A stretch of DNA of 64,000 bases from Halichondria panicea (GCF_963675165.1 NC_087393.1:173501-237500); one strand, 5' to 3'. Numbered from the stretch's first letter, positions 13,063-26,103 are shown. Notes: generated by a model from the sequence alone, not told the origin. Made by a program: numbers and translations.

Positions 13063-14808
13063 TGTGTGTGTGTGTGGTGTGTGGGTGTGTGTTTTTAGTA
13101 TGCTTGAATTCTACTCAAGATAATTTAATTTCACTAAAAAGCAAAACTAAGAGAAGCAATCTGTAGCTCTTGACAATGATAATTATGCTGATGGGGGCAC
13201 AGCCTTTGTACAATATGACACCACACCCCCTCCACCACGCCCCCCTCACCTGGCTTGTTGACGGTGTTGGCCATGCCCAGACACAGAGAGGAGAAGAGCA
13301 TCCAGCAGTGTTGATGGACGTAGCCACGTACCTGACTAGCTGGGGTGCTCTTAAACAAGTAACCATCTTGGTACTTGAACCCAGTGACCTCTCCTAGACA
13401 ATGGGGGGGGGGGGGCAGATTGTAGAGAGTGAAGAATAGAATATTGTAATGTATATAAAAATGGCACAGTAACTAAGGACATTCACCACAGTAACTAAGG
13501 ACATCACCACGCAACGCAGTACCTTTATCACTGCTCCAGTATCGTCCCCTCTGCCCACTAGGAGTCATCTCAGTGTAGGGGAACACTGTCCACGAGTCAT
13601 CCCTCCTGTGCCGTCACATGACATGCTAGTATGATCACATGACTACTATAGGGACTTACCCTGTTGCTTGCTCTTTCCTGAAACAGCCGATACAGAGATC
13701 GTAATCACAGCGTGTCTCACTGTGGAAGCGATGTCCCATCACAGCCATGTGACAAATATCACAACCATACCGCCTACAAAAGAAACACAGACGTATAATA
13801 TAGACTATAGACAATGATATGACATCATCGGACAATGTTATGTACAAGAGGAGGTGTCAAAGTATTGTAACACACTTACCCTAAAGACATGAACTTGTGA
13901 TCGGCACTTTTCTCTCTCCCATCTTCATCTGTAGGCAGGCAGGCAGAATACATCTTAAACATTCAATAAGTACAGAGCACAATACAGAGCTTAAGGAGCA
14001 GTATACTAACATGACTTGTAGCCCTCATTACCAGTGTGGATTGTTAGCTACAGTGTGTGTGTGTGTGTGTACATACTGTCAAAGCAGGAGGTGCAAAGGT
14101 CATAGTCCTCCTCCACCTCAGTGTCACGGAACCAACGCCCACGGATGGTTGAGGAACAATTGTCACAGTTCATCGAGATACGGTCGCTATACAGGGACAT
14201 TGCTACCAGGAATATGTGTGTATCCTGTGTGTGTGTGTGGGGGGGGGGGGTTATGCAGGTCATGTGACACAATTCTACCAACTTCAACACTTGCACATAC
14301 AGATACAAATGAACTGATCGTCATAGCAACACAAGTCATCATACACGTTCTATTCACATCCGTATCAAAGTAATCATACCAGAGATCAGTAGTACATGTA
14401 CCCAGCCCACCCTCCTGGACCAAGTGCAAAGCTCCGCCCCCTACCATGAGACAGACGGAGGGTTAGTGTACCTTGAGATGCTCCATACAATAAGGCATCT
14501 CTAACATCTCCTTCCAGCTCTGAGAAGAAGGGAGGTCATTGAACAACTGGAGCATCTTCATGTACACCTCGTACTTCTCCAACATCTCGTCTTCTCCCTC
14601 GAACTTCTCCATTGGCTCACGATCACCCGTCACTGAGTATTCTGTGAGGGGGCGGGAAGTGGGTGTGGTTAATATACAGCTGTACATGTACTTCCTGAAC
14701 ACAATAACCGTACAATACCTGTACATAGGTATCTCAGGTACTAGCACACCCACACCCACACACACCCACACCCACCCACACACACACACACCCACACCCA
14801 CACACACC

Positions 14809-14865
<57 letters not shown>

Positions 14866-17800
14866 GCACACACACACCAACGGCATTGCTGAACAGGAAC
14901 TCTGGCAGCTGTAGCTCGGAGAGGAGGGCATGGTCATAGTCCTGCCAGTCAAAATCCAACAGGTGACACACAAACAGGAGGACCAAAGAACGAGAGAAAG
15001 AATGCTCCCTGAGACGATATAATTATAAGAAATGCTCTCATAATATTATTATAGCGTGTATTTCTACTCTAGTGCATTTACTTTGAGGAAGGTTTCTTGA
15101 AAGAGTTGATTGTTTCGACTAGCTTAGTGAGGAGTCGACGATACGATTTGCGCACCTGGTTCTCCAGCTCTAGACCACACCCATCCAGCTTGGCCGCATA
15201 ATGCCTGAGGTAATAATAAGAGTACAGAGTTCAAGTTAAGCCACACCTACAAACAAGCATTGCATTATATACGTACCTTGGAAATAACTGTTGTTTTGAG
15301 AGCACTTGTTGTAACAGGACAAGACCTGACAGCTGTTGAGTGTGTGTGTGTGTGTGTGGGTGTGTGTGTGTGTGGGTGGGTGTGTGTGTGTGTGGGGGTG
15401 AGTAAGAGATATGAAGGCCACATAACTTTACCTCGAACAAATTTCCCATTCCCATGACTGTAACAACTTCAGCTAGGAAAGCGTAAGTCTCTGCAACAGA
15501 GCGCGCCACTTTCTCTCTCTGCTTAAGAAGAGCTTGTACACGATCCACTGATAAGGCTTCGTTCTTGACAAAGTTCAGAATGAGGTCAAATGATGGATAC
15601 TTCTCCGACACCTTCTCCTCGGAACTAGTCAGCTGCAGGCAGGACATCAACATAAGCACATCATTGGAAAGGTAATTCTGAGAGCTATTGAATGCATCAA
15701 TTAGTTTTGAAATTGAACACAAAATACGGGCTCTGAAACGCCACTGAATATATACATGTTCTAGTACACTACTGAATATCACTGAATACTATTGGATACT
15801 ATTGGATACTATTGGATACTACTGAATATCACTGGATACTATTGGATACTACTGGATACTAACGTGCTGCTTGAGCACCCCCACAGTGGAGACAGCAGTG
15901 GTGACCTTCTGCCACTTGAGGCTCTTCCTAGCCCACTGTGGCCGACTGCCGCTAGTGGACAGTGGGTTCTTACGACGAGAGAGCCCAGAGAACTTGAGCA
16001 GGAACATTGCCTTCTCGAAGCACGCTGTCACTGTGAGGTGTGTGTGGGGTGTGTGATGTGTGATGTGTGTGAGTGTGTGAGGTGTGAGGTATGTGTACAA
16101 TAAAGTTAATTGTACTGCTGATTACCAGGGGCATCCTCATCGATCTTTTCCTTCTCTTTGTTTGCCTCCTCTTCTTTCCCCTCCTCGTTGCTCTGCATCA
16201 CTTGCTGTCGTGCCTCCACCTGTAGCCACGCCCACATATGGATTAGGCCACACCTACCAGGCCACACTCACTCACCAGATCTCTCCTCATAGCCTCGGCA
16301 GCTTTGAAAGCCGTGAGTACACCGGGCGTTACTTTGGGCGGATTCTCTTCGGATACTGAGTGGTGTAGCGCATCACATGACAGTCACATGATATCACATG
16401 ACTCACCAAATGGGAGGAGCTCCTCTCGGATGTCCTGTGAATGCCATATAAGGGCAGCAAACACGGAGTTGACTGCCTTGTCCACTGTGGGTCCACCGTA
16501 GAAGTGACCTTTAGTGTCCGCACGACAGCTGTACATTTGGAGAAGGAGCATTTAAACACATCACAGGAGCCATTTTCATGGTCTACTTGAAGTTGTGTAG
16601 GCAATGCTAGTAAGTACAGTCACAATACAAGGCCCATACGGTACTACAAGCTGTACACAGATCACAATCAGATTAAGAAGGAATCTCACAGTTCCAGTAG
16701 TTGTAGCCCCACCCCCTCCGGACCGTTAGCAAGGTCTTGCAGCATAGTGCACAGTGCTGAGTCAGCAGGACTGGCAGCCTGGGGGGGGGGGGAGAATACA
16801 CATTCACTGGGCATTCAAAATGGATACACAATCCTAATTAACTCAATGCTTAATAGCCCACGAAAAATTGAAATATTTGGGCCCGAAATGAATCATTGAT
16901 CTACACACACGGCTCTATCAGGGAGCTACTACATGTACATGCACAGGTTAGTTGTGACATTGGAGAATCCCCACTCAAGTTACAGTGATGTCAAGTTACG
17001 GGCTCTTAAAGAGAGCTATCACAGTTCAGAGCGACTCCTAAACTGCTGTTACTACAGCAACTCACGTGGAACTCTGACAGGGACCGTGTCAGCTTGCCCA
17101 CCATGTAGCCGCCTCGAAACAATGTCTTCCAAAGCTCACTATCCACTAACTTCTCCTCTTCCTTCTCTTGGTCCGTCTTGTCGGGCGATGTGATTGGCCG
17201 CTCAGTCCTCTTCTTGCCGAGGGTGGTGGAGGAGAGTAGGCCAAGGAGACTAGATAGTGAGATCTGTGCGTCTAGTATCCAGTGCATAGACGGAGGGGAC
17301 ACACCGTACGCTTTCAGCTGGGTCAGAATAAATATAAACCATTAATAGCCTTGTATTAACCTTGAGTCTTGTTGGCTATTCGGCTTCCCTTAATGTACTT
17401 AGTGTATAGAACTGAATTTAAATCATATCACATGACATCAGTATATGTCACATGACCACCATGTGCTCACCGTAAACTTGTATCCCCACTCGTTGTTGCT
17501 GCCATCAGAGTGAAACTTAAATGTTAGTTTCTGACCTTTGAACTCCGCCTTCTTGGTCCACCTATCTGACCCACACTCTCCATCGAACTTAGTCTTTGAT
17601 CCTTGAGTGTCAGTGAACTCCAGGTAGTCGTATCTAAAGAGGGGGCGGGGCTTCAGTAAATAAAGGGGCGTGGCTTCATTAAAGCAACACCAACTGTACA
17701 ATACAGTGTTTCAGACCAGTAAGGGAATTAAAGGCGCAATACTCCACCAATTAAAATGGCATAAAAATAAGTAAACATGAAAAAATTTTTGTACATATAA

Positions 17801-19784
17801 TTATAATTATGCAGTAATAATTATGATACTGATAAACTCACCGTCTCTCAGTATGACATCGCTGATCGAACTCAACTACAAACCTGCATCGATATAAAGA
17901 TCAATAATCATTACCTGACTGATCATGTGACATACCTTGTGGCGGAGGAGCAGACGAAGTCCTCCGTCTTGTCGCTGTTGTTCTCGTAGTTATGTGGTGA
18001 CTCACGTGTCCACACACTCACCACACTCTCGGGGGTGTTACATGACAGGAGCTCGGGACTGTCCACCTGGTGAGGGGGGGTGTCAGTAGGTGTGGCTTCA
18101 ATAACAGGACCGTACCTTGAGGAGAATGGAGGGAACTTTATTGACAATGTTTGAGAGGGCGGGCACTAGTGGGTGGAGTCTATTACTCAGGTTCACAGGG
18201 TTCATACCACCAGAGTCTGTCATTGTGGCCAGGAACACCAACTGGAGGCAGCAAATAATCACATGATGAATCACAGACACTGCACACCACTCACCATCTC
18301 CGGCAGTGGTCGCCCTAGCAACGACTTCCTCAGAATCTCCAGTAAAGAGTCCTACATGTCATGCATGTATGTATTGCTTATAAACACACATTCAAAATGA
18401 AGGGGAAATAAAGCATCTTTGAGCGGCCATAACTTTAGTTTAGTTGGTCCAATAACATTACTTTTATGATTTTCTGAAAGCTTAAACAGAGGCCTTTCAG
18501 ATGGTGTGTTCGAATCAAAAGTCTATTTTGGGCCTGGTTTTGACAAAATAGCATTGCCCATGGTCTTTTCCCGAAAATCAGAAATTATGGCACGTTTTAA
18601 ATTTGAGATTTGATAATGCGATCTGAAAGAGCTCCTTCTAAGCTTTTAGAAAATCAGAAATCATTGAATTTGGACCACCAGAACTCTAGTAGCTGTTGAC
18701 TTACTGAAACCTCTTCTAGTTGGTCTAACTTGTGTAAGAGCTCTGTGCAAGATTGGACCAGACGCGTCACATCTGTGCAGGTCGAGAGAAGACATAACAC
18801 ATGCACACAGTGGGGCACTGCACAAAGGTTCTAGGTTTCCCAATCATAGCATGATATCTAGCATAGGAAAGCACACTCACACTCAGCCAGGAGATTGTAC
18901 ACTGTCTTCTTAACTTCCTCCTCCTCTGAAGCTTTGAACATCCTCTGACACCAGATGAGCAGTGACGCCTGGAGAGCACTTAACAACTTAACCAGATCAT
19001 CCGGTTTGCTTGTCCCTGTTACAATGATGTTCTGGGCCTGCATGTGATTGTCATGTGATAGTACCGAGTACATTATGACTGTACATGTATACGAAGCAAC
19101 AAATTGACCAGTGTATGTGATAGTCATGTGATACTAACCTCTCTAGTGGCAACAGTGAGCATAGTGGTGAGTATGTTGAGTGTGGGGGTGGGGTCAAGGG
19201 GTGTGGTCTCAGAGAGGGTTTTTGGTAAATTGAGGACGGAGTTGCTGTCAGTCTTGCTGAAATAATGACAGAGAGCCTCAAACTTGAGCCACCATGACTT
19301 GGGCTGATTCTCGTCCTGAGTAGGAGGGGACAATATCAAACACGCACATGTTTGCAGTACCATTATCCAACACACACACACACCATTGATAATTAAGCAA
19401 CTTTCCGGACGTCAAAACTTCCCAAACTAAGCCCACACCCTCCACACACCTCACACATCCACCCACTCACCAGGACGGCCCCGATCATGCTCAGGAGGTA
19501 CTCCTTCCTGGCCTTGGCGTCAGGGAAGAAGATGACCACACCCTCCACAATAATGTCCTGTGCAACACTCTTAACAGCTGAGTCAATCTCAGCCGAGTCT
19601 AGGATACCACACAAGTGTGAGAGGACTTCTGATGGCACAGAAGTCAATTTATTTGAAGTTGGCCGACTGGGTTTGATGAATGGGAGGGCAGACTTGAGCA
19701 AGTGCAGACAAAGAATGCTGGCATATTCAGCCTGAGGCTCTGGACTGTGTGTGTGTGCGGTGTGTGTGTGGAGTGTGTTGTGTG

Positions 19785-19822
<38 letters not shown>

Positions 19823-20506
19823 TATAATTGTAGGGGCTGACTCACTTCAGAGTGAGGGGAATGTAGATGTTCCATATCTTCTCCAGAGACAAGTTGTCCA
19901 CTGCCAAGTGGACCTCCTGTATTAGGTCAGTGCAGAAATCAATACACATGTACAATGTACACATACACATAGTGAGTTATACACTAAGCTTGCATGTACA
20001 TGTACATGTACACTGTAGCCCCATCACCCCTCCCGCCCCCTCACTCACTCCCACTAGGGTGGGGTCCAGAGCAGCTGCCTTCCTGCGCAGCTGGAGGAAG
20101 TGCAGGTCAGCCAGCAAGGTTGCTAGAAAACCAAGTACTCGGATCAAGACCACACCCCCTAAGACACACGGCTCGTCAGTCAGAGGAGCTATGGAATCCT
20201 ACACAAGATAGAGGGAAATACCATATCACATACTGTATATTTTTTTTTCAAAAACAGGCCCAAACATCACTATCTTTAAGCTTTCAGAAAATCTAAAAAT
20301 TAATATTATTGGATCAACTGAACTAAAGTTATGGCCGTTCCAAGATGCTTTAACACTACACCCACTCACCAGCTTCTCGAGGAAGGAGTCGATGCCAGGT
20401 CCGTCCGAGAGAATCTTGTGTCCACACACCCTCACACAATGCACGCCCACACGCTCCACATCCTCCTTGTCCGAGGCCAGGAACTTGAGCAGCACATACT
20501 GCGTGC

Positions 20507-20553
<47 letters not shown>

Positions 20554-21465
20554 GTGTGTGGAGCCAAAGAATAAGCTTGCAAGCAAATAACAGTCACTGC
20601 TTGTGTGTGCTTCCCCTCACCTTTGCAGGCTTGCCAGCGTTAGGGGTCACCTCTGCCAGGCAGCTGCATCATAGGGAGACAGCATGTACACCACATGCAC
20701 ACCACATGTACACCACATGCACACCACATGTACACAGTCCTTACCTGTCCTTGTTAGGCTCGAAGTATGCCACAGGGCAAAGTTCGTCAGTGGACTCTGA
20801 ACTCTGAGATCTGAAGTTCGTGATATAAATTATTGCTACCAATGTAACCTCCCCCCTCACACACACACACACACACACCTCATCTCAGTGTAGTCGTCCA
20901 TTGTCCAGTTGTCATACTTCTCTGTCTGTTTGGCGAGATCCTCCAGGTCCTTGGGTTCAGAGGTCAACAAGAACACTAGTCCTGCCCTGGCCCCCTGCGC
21001 CCCAGACTGAACTTTGACCTTCAGCATAGACAGTTGAATGACCGAGGAGGACTCTTCCTTGAGAAGAATATTGACAACTTTCTTGTCCTTGTCACTGATG
21101 TACGGATCTGTGAGGGTGTGTGGTGGGCGGTGTGTGGGTGGTGTATAGAGTGGAGCCTGTGTACACATACGTCTCCTTGGGCTGGCACAGTGAACACTAA
21201 TAGGTGCATGTATACTAGCAAATACTGCTATTATTAGCACGATATTAAATCAAGGAAAATCATAATTGACATGTGTAGTGTATATGTACCTCCAGAGGAG
21301 TTGTCCGGTGTATTGGAGAGGATACAGGTGGGACCATGTTCCTCATCCTTCTGTCCCCCGTCACATGACACCACCTCCAGCTTGAGCAGCTCCGCTAAGA
21401 GGAGGGAGGGGCAAACTATAAACCAACACACACCCACACACACCCACACCCACACACACACATAC

Positions 21466-21526
<61 letters not shown>

Positions 21527-24500
21527 GTGTCTCTGTTTCTTAGTTGACTTCATCTCTTCCATCTTCTTGAGCAGTGGGAGCAGTGAGAACTCGAGTGTGG
21601 TGTTATCTGAATAGGAGGCATTATGAACCAAAGTATACAAAACTACAGATTGTTCTCCGTGTAAGCACATGTATAAGTTAGGGAATGTTTTATACTCCAC
21701 TCAACGACACGGGCCAACTAAACATTCCAGTTATATATATATTATTCATCCTCCTCCCAATGTTACAAGACCACACCCACCTATCAGTATTTGCAGTGTG
21801 TCGAGGATGGTGTTGACGTTGCCGTGAGCGAGGGCAAAGGACAAGAGGACGTGGAGAGGGTCTGCCCCCACTGACACGTAGGTCTCCTCAGGCAGGCTGT
21901 AATAACAGCAGATACTAGTGAATATTACCAGTGAATATTACTAGGATACTATCAGGATACTAGCAAATACTATCAGGATATTATCAGGATACTACTAGGA
22001 TATTATCAGGATACTATCAGGATACTATCAGGATACTAGCAAATACTATCAGGATATTATCAGGATACTACTAGGATATTATCAGGATAATTATTATCAG
22101 GATATTATTAGGATATTAGAGTTCGTACCAAAGTGAGGTGAGGAACTTGTCCATCTCGGCGATAACAAAGGTCGAGAAGAAGTCTGGTTTGAGTGGGGAC
22201 GTGGGAGAGAGGGATAACGGAGACAGCGACTTCAGGGACATTCTGTGTGTGTGTGTGGGCGGGATGTGTGGGGGGGTGATAAAAATGTAAGTGGTATAAA
22301 TATTTCAATGAAAGCCAGAAACTGAAAACCACAAATTATCAGTAATGACACCAACCACCACCATGTACAGTGACCATATAATACCAACCATGTGCAGTGA
22401 GTGCATATAATACCAACCATGTGCAGTGAGTGTAAGCATGACCATATAATACCAACCATGTACAGTGAGTGTAAGCATGACCATATAATACCAACCATGT
22501 ACAGTGAGTGTAAGCATGACCATATAATACCAACCATGTACAGTGAGTGTAAGCATGACCATATAATACCAACCATGTACAGTGAGTGTAAGCATGACCA
22601 TATAATACCAACCATGTACAGTATACTCACTTGGACTGCTGCAGGATGGTGTCCCTCAGAGCTGGGGACAGTGGGATGGCAGCCTTGGCCGTGCACGCCA
22701 CTATGTTCAGGTACCATATTGCCATGGTATCCATCAGACTCGGCTCTATCTCCCTCTTGTATCTATAAGTGTGTAATGGCCAAATGGGTTAAATTTAAAT
22801 TATTCCAGTGGTGGAAGAGTTAAGTATACAAGCACCTGCATCCTTTGATGTGTAGACCTCTGATACGACAGTCACAGCCATCGCTATGGCAACTCTTGAT
22901 GTTGAGTTGAATGATGGAGTAGTTGGAGGAGATGCTTCTCATGAGCACATGGCGACCGTTCACTTGTCTACATGGAGACAGAAATAACTATTAAAAATTA
23001 TATATTATATAATATAAACTTGTAGTACACGTAGGGGAAAATTTAATACGGTCAATCTTAGGAATGTTATCAATAACCTTGATTAAATTAGTTTTAACGA
23101 GAAATACCCCCTCCAGACAATCATAGCCAGCAAAGTAGACTGACCTTGGTATCTGGATGGTCTTGATCTCCTTGAGGGAAGATTCTGAGTTGCCAACGGA
23201 AATGCTGATGGCCTTAGGCATGTAGCTGTCGTCACCTGACCTGACGGACACCGCTAACTCTTGTATCATCACCCCTGACAACAGCCTGACTCTGTAGTGC
23301 GAGACAAGCAACAGTTGTGTGAGGAATTGCTCATCACGTACAAAGATAGAATATTGTGACAGTGAAATTAGGGAATCCTAGAATGGTCTAGTACAGGAAG
23401 CAATGGAGGACATTGTAGTAAGTGTGTGAGTACCTGATATAGTGTGACCGTGGTGACCCGTTGGACTGCCAGTACGTATCAATAGAGTTGTCAAACAACC
23501 TGTGTGTAGGGAGAGAGATAACCTTCACACACACACACGCCCACACACACACACACACACGCCCACACACTACTAGGACTACAGCTGCACCATTGTTCTA
23601 TACAACATAATAATGTGAGCACACTACAGCAACATAATTATACACGTACGTTCAACTTTATAAACACTAGCGTACATTTCAATGAGATGAAACTCACGCA
23701 TCTATCTTCTTCTCGCCAGAGGAGACCTGAACTTTAGAGTAGCACTTTGAGAGGACCAATCTCTCTGTCCCCTCATCCTCTTCCGTGTCAGCCCCGCCCC
23801 CTAGCAACTCAAGCTCTGTGCATAGCAACAAGCACTAGATACAATCTACTCTTGATACAGCGATATATAGCAAATTCGGTACGACATTATAAATATGTAA
23901 GCATGTCATTGGATGGTTTTTTCCTAAAAGCTACTGAATGTATATTTTCATTGGGAAATTGAGCACTAAGTTTTGGGGCTAGCTAGCCATTGAAACCACA
24001 CCCACCTTTCTCTTTCTCGTCAATCATGATGCAACGTCCTGCCACTAGTTTCATCCTCTGCTCCAGACTGCTGTTGATCTGGGTGAGTGAGGGGAGGACC
24101 AACTTGTCCGATCCTACACGATAGCGGACCAGGTACTGTGAGGGTGGTGTGGGCGTGTGAGGAGGTGGTGTGTGAGGGGTGGTGTGGGCGTGTGAGGGGG
24201 TGGTGTGGCATGTCAACACCCACTCATCAGTACATGAGGAGTACAACTCAATCAAGACAATATTCTTGACCACACTTAATATGGCGAGGGAATCTTCAAC
24301 TTATGAAAGAGGAAATCAAAACTGGAAATGTATGGCTTTATGAAATCTAACCTTGAGTAGTTCTTTGTGTAGAGAGAAGGAGTCAGTGCGCTCTGGTGAG
24401 TACAGATCCATCAGGCCTGTACGGAGGGGGGGTTAGATCATCATGTATATAGCCACACCCACAATACACGAACATACCAGGTAGCCGGGGACACGGAAGA

Positions 24501-25612
24501 AGCTCTCTCACGTTGTTATTCTTGAGCACCTACAAAGAGGAAGCACACGTCGGTCAAGACAGTAATGAAATATGTGCACATTAATTATAACCAGCATTAA
24601 ATAGAGCATCTTTAAACGGCCACTACTTTAGTTCTGTTGGTCCAAAAACGTTAATTTAGAGCTCCTTCTAAGTGTTCATAAAATCATAAAATCGTTGAAT
24701 TTGGATCACGTTACAGAGCCGACTCTAGTGCTCAAATTACAAAATGCACATTGCTTTGAAGTGCACATGAAACTCACAGCTAGACAGTAGGTGATGTCAG
24801 TGCCACCCTCTCCCTCAGTGTCCAGCTCTTGGAAGCAGGTGGTGGCCTCTGCCAGATCACAGCCCTTCCCCGTGAGGAAGTTGACAAACTCCCCCATACC
24901 AACGATACTCTGGGGGGTTAGGGGTAATATTACATGCACACACTCCCCCACACTAACAGTACTCTGGGGGGTTAGGGGTAATATTACATGCACACACTCC
25001 CCCATATAGCATGCTAGGGTACAGCTGCCACTACACAGAAGAGGTATGAATATAGACCGTACATTGACCAGGTTGTTTACAGTTCCTGTGTGGACAATCA
25101 TTATTCAGGGCTGCCATGTATTGTATTCCACAGCTTACAAAACAACACTCTCTGTAATATTATACCTCTACCTCCTATACAATTTACAAGTCCAAAACTG
25201 ACATAAAACGAACCCACACAATTGACTAGATTTTCAGTTTCTGTTTTGATACTCACCTCCATTTTGTCCACCTTATCGTGAAGCCATTTCACCAGCTGCT
25301 CTTTGTACATCACCAGTGGACTGCCGGGGGGTTCCCTGTAATTAAAGGATAGTTTTATGCAATGTGGGGGGTCAGTTGTGTGTTCAAGTGGTATGTACTT
25401 TATATTGAGGAGAGCTTTGTGCAGCGACTCCACTACAAACAATGGGGACAAGTCCAACAGATTCTCATTAGCTCCTGATACAGCCTCTTCCAATGGCAGC
25501 TGCAAGCAATGAATCGTTGGTCAGTGACTGTCGGAGTAGCTAGCTTGTAACTTACTTGTTCTAGGAAGGACAAGTCGTCTTCGATAGACTCGGCAGACGT
25601 TGTGTTGCCCAT
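5949..25612 (-). CDS. ZZEF1: ZZEF1, zinc finger ZZ-type and EF-hand domain protein
   Basis: A giant gene of roughly 55-60 exons over nearly 20 kb; the family protein is about 3,000 residues. Start ATG at 25612 gives [19 protein letters not shown], and Gly2 suggests N-myristoylation as in the human protein. In order: an EF-hand-like region (25499-24778), a DOC/APC10-type domain (23500-22630, with [19 protein letters not shown]), long helical regions, a CUB-like region (18060-17470), two ZZ zinc fingers (14216-13660), an acidic low-complexity insert (12669-12253), further helical exons, a second beta-rich segment at about 8190-7985, and an acidic serine tail ending SSSSDSDDS. The domain order matches ZZEF1, whose ZZ fingers are reported to read the histone H3 N-terminus. 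Individual exon borders were not all fixed, and several microsatellites interrupt the introns. Confidence 0.9.
7026..7556. repeat. Minisatellite, 49/45-base unit, about 11 copies, in a ZZEF1 intron
   Basis: Head-to-tail units starting CACTGTGTACATACACACTG and ending in CATCATGCTAG. Most units are 49 bases and some are 45 through loss of CCTC-type bases. The array ends about 10 bases from the 5' splice site of the ZZEF1 exon that lies at about 7567-7860 (donor GTGGGT on the minus strand). It has no gene of its own; reading frames across it are repeat artefacts. Confidence 0.92.
9718..9768. mobile_element. Palindromic element, terminal fragment
   Basis: About 50 bases matching the right terminus of the recurrent palindromic element (TTGAAATTGGACCACCAG, then AAGTTATGGC), in a ZZEF1 intron. 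Confidence 0.5.
12128..12192. mobile_element. Palindromic element, terminal fragment
   Basis: Matches the outermost end of the recurrent element, including the flank CAATGGTTCGGGGATTC seen next to other copies, then GCCATAACTTGAATTCCG. Only one end is present; it lies in a ZZEF1 intron. Confidence 0.6.
12253..12669 (-). other. ZZEF1: ZZEF1 acidic, repeat-bearing insert exon
   Basis: An exon of about 139 codons. It begins with a lysine/glutamate stretch ([18 protein letters not shown]), then imperfect repeats built on DQSKEGTS, a threonine-rich part, an acidic run ([12 protein letters not shown]) and a more conserved end ([20 protein letters not shown]). The first two-thirds look disordered and are probably lineage-specific. 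Confidence 0.75.
12844..13094. repeat. Long (TG)n / TGTGG array in a ZZEF1 intron
   Basis: About 250 bases of almost pure TG dinucleotides on the plus strand, broken by GTGG and GGATG steps. On the minus strand it is a CA tract that ends at the acceptor of the next exon (CGCACAG at about 12842). Confidence 0.9.
13660..14216 (-). other. ZZEF1: ZZEF1 paired ZZ zinc-finger exons
   Basis: Two ZZ fingers on separate exons. The first (about 14216-14084) has [14 protein letters not shown] followed by YDLCTSCFD. The second (about 13776-13661) has [15 protein letters not shown] followed by [13 protein letters not shown]. Each shows the C-x2-C ... D-x-C-x2-C pattern, so zinc ligation looks intact. Two adjacent ZZ domains are the signature of ZZEF1. 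Confidence 0.88.
15662..15738. repeat. Interspersed repeat family 2, partial copy
   Basis: Contains CATTGGAAAGGTAATTCTGA and GAGCTATTGAATGCATC, also found near 34,300 and 54,800 (opposite orientation) and near 38,640. It lies in a ZZEF1 intron. Confidence 0.55.
15781..15862. repeat. Decamer tandem repeat (ACTATTGGAT)n
   Basis: About eight 10-base units ACTATTGGAT, with ACTGAATATC variants, next to the donor of the ZZEF1 exon at about 15864-16030. Confidence 0.85.
17470..18060 (-). other. ZZEF1: ZZEF1 CUB-like beta domain
   Basis: Three exons give [33 protein letters not shown] and [11 protein letters not shown], with a C-terminal strand [17 protein letters not shown]. The SPHNY ... FD-x-RC-x-TE pattern is the CUB-like module found in ZZEF1 and some large HERC/HECT ligases. 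Two cysteines remain visible. Confidence 0.65.
18412..18700. mobile_element. Near-palindromic repeat element, diverged copy
   Basis: Left end GCGGCCATAACTTTAGTT, inner block TTTTCTGAAAGCTTAAAC, a centre with CCCATGGTCTTTTCC, and right inner block CTAAGCTTTTAGAAAATC. It is clearly the same family as 4322-4648 but more diverged. Confidence 0.65.
20240..20350. mobile_element. Palindromic element, right half
   Basis: Contains AAGCTTTCAGAAAATC, ATTGGATCAACTGAACT and AGTTATGGCCG; the left half is missing. It lies in a ZZEF1 intron. Confidence 0.6.
21905..22112. repeat. Short tandem repeat (GGATACTATCA)n with variants
   Basis: Irregular 9-12-base units such as AGGATACTATC, AGGATATTATC and AGCAAATACTATC fill the intron between two ZZEF1 exons, starting immediately upstream (minus-strand sense) of the acceptor near 21900. 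Confidence 0.85.
22365..22625. repeat. Minisatellite, 39-base unit, about 6 copies
   Basis: Unit begins ACCATATAATACCAACCATG and continues with the GTACAGTGAGTGTAAGCATG part. Because 39 is divisible by 3, long but meaningless frames open on both strands. The array starts within about 15 bases of the 5' splice site of the ZZEF1 exon at 22630-22762. Confidence 0.92.
22630..23500 (-). other. ZZEF1: ZZEF1 DOC/APC10-type domain exons
   Basis: Four exons in order read [47 protein letters not shown] and [18 protein letters not shown]. The DTYWQS-G ... HYI core is typical of DOC domains (galactose-binding-like jelly roll), and the last part matches the strand [20 protein letters not shown]. Confidence 0.82.
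24598..24735. mobile_element. Palindromic element, internally deleted copy
   Basis: Carries CATCTTTAAACGGCCACTAC, then jumps from TTGGTCCAAAAACGTTA to the right inner block (CTTCTAAGTGTTCATAAAATC). The central part of the element is missing. Confidence 0.55.
24778..25499 (-). other. ZZEF1: ZZEF1 EF-hand-like region
   Basis: Exons 25257-25499 and 24778-24909 encode [20 protein letters not shown] ... [19 protein letters not shown] ... [19 protein letters not shown]. The loop [12 protein letters not shown] has D, E and E at positions 1, 3 and 5 and G at 6, but lacks the usual acidic residue at position 12, so calcium binding may be weak or lost. Confidence 0.6.
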
Positions 25613-25650
25613 CCCGTCTCTCGATCTCTCCTGCCTCTAGCTCAGTTCCC

Positions 25651-25691
<41 letters not shown>

Positions 25692-26103
25692 TGGGTGCGT
25701 GGATCGTGTGATGTGATGTCGTTACAAATTGTGTCTAGCTATTGAACCATTCAGCTATAATTATATCACCAGTCTTACCACTTGTGTATCAGCTTCAAGT
25801 AGTCAGTGTATATCTCGCAGCCTCAGTCTCAAGTATTCGCAATCGCTAACACAGTACAGCAGCTTTCCAGCTTTTAATAGAGCTTGAAGAAGTGGGCGTG
25901 ACCCTCTGTGTCTGTGAGGGCCACGTGATATTATTTTTCAGCTGTTTACGCGCTGCATGCAACTGCGGCAAGTGCAGCACTCACTATCGCTGTCTATCAG
26001 TGTATGAATAATGGTGATTTGAAACAACTGGGGGAGTAGTATCACTAATAGCATCCTATAATTTGTAGAAGATATATCCAAAATAGCTCTCCATTTCATT
26101 ATT
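25613..26103. promoter_or_regulatory. Divergent upstream region, ZZEF1 / methyltransferase
   Basis: 491 bases between opposing start codons. It contains a (TG)n tract at about 25656-25690; in ZZEF1 sense this is (CA)n ending in TGCAG at 25651, which could be the acceptor of a 5' UTR intron. The half next to the methyltransferase is AT-rich. Confidence 0.45.

Noticed and set aside
22232-22823. Overlapping 90-160-residue frames on both strands with repeated [11 protein letters not shown]-like or [13 protein letters not shown]-like units
   Set aside because: The 39-base minisatellite is divisible by three and opens frames on both strands; it sits in a ZZEF1 intron.
25339-25398. A 60-base intron inside the second ZZEF1 exon (GTACAT ... 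TTACAG)
   Set aside because: Removing it breaks the reading frame, while reading through is open and continuous, so the region is best taken as one exon.
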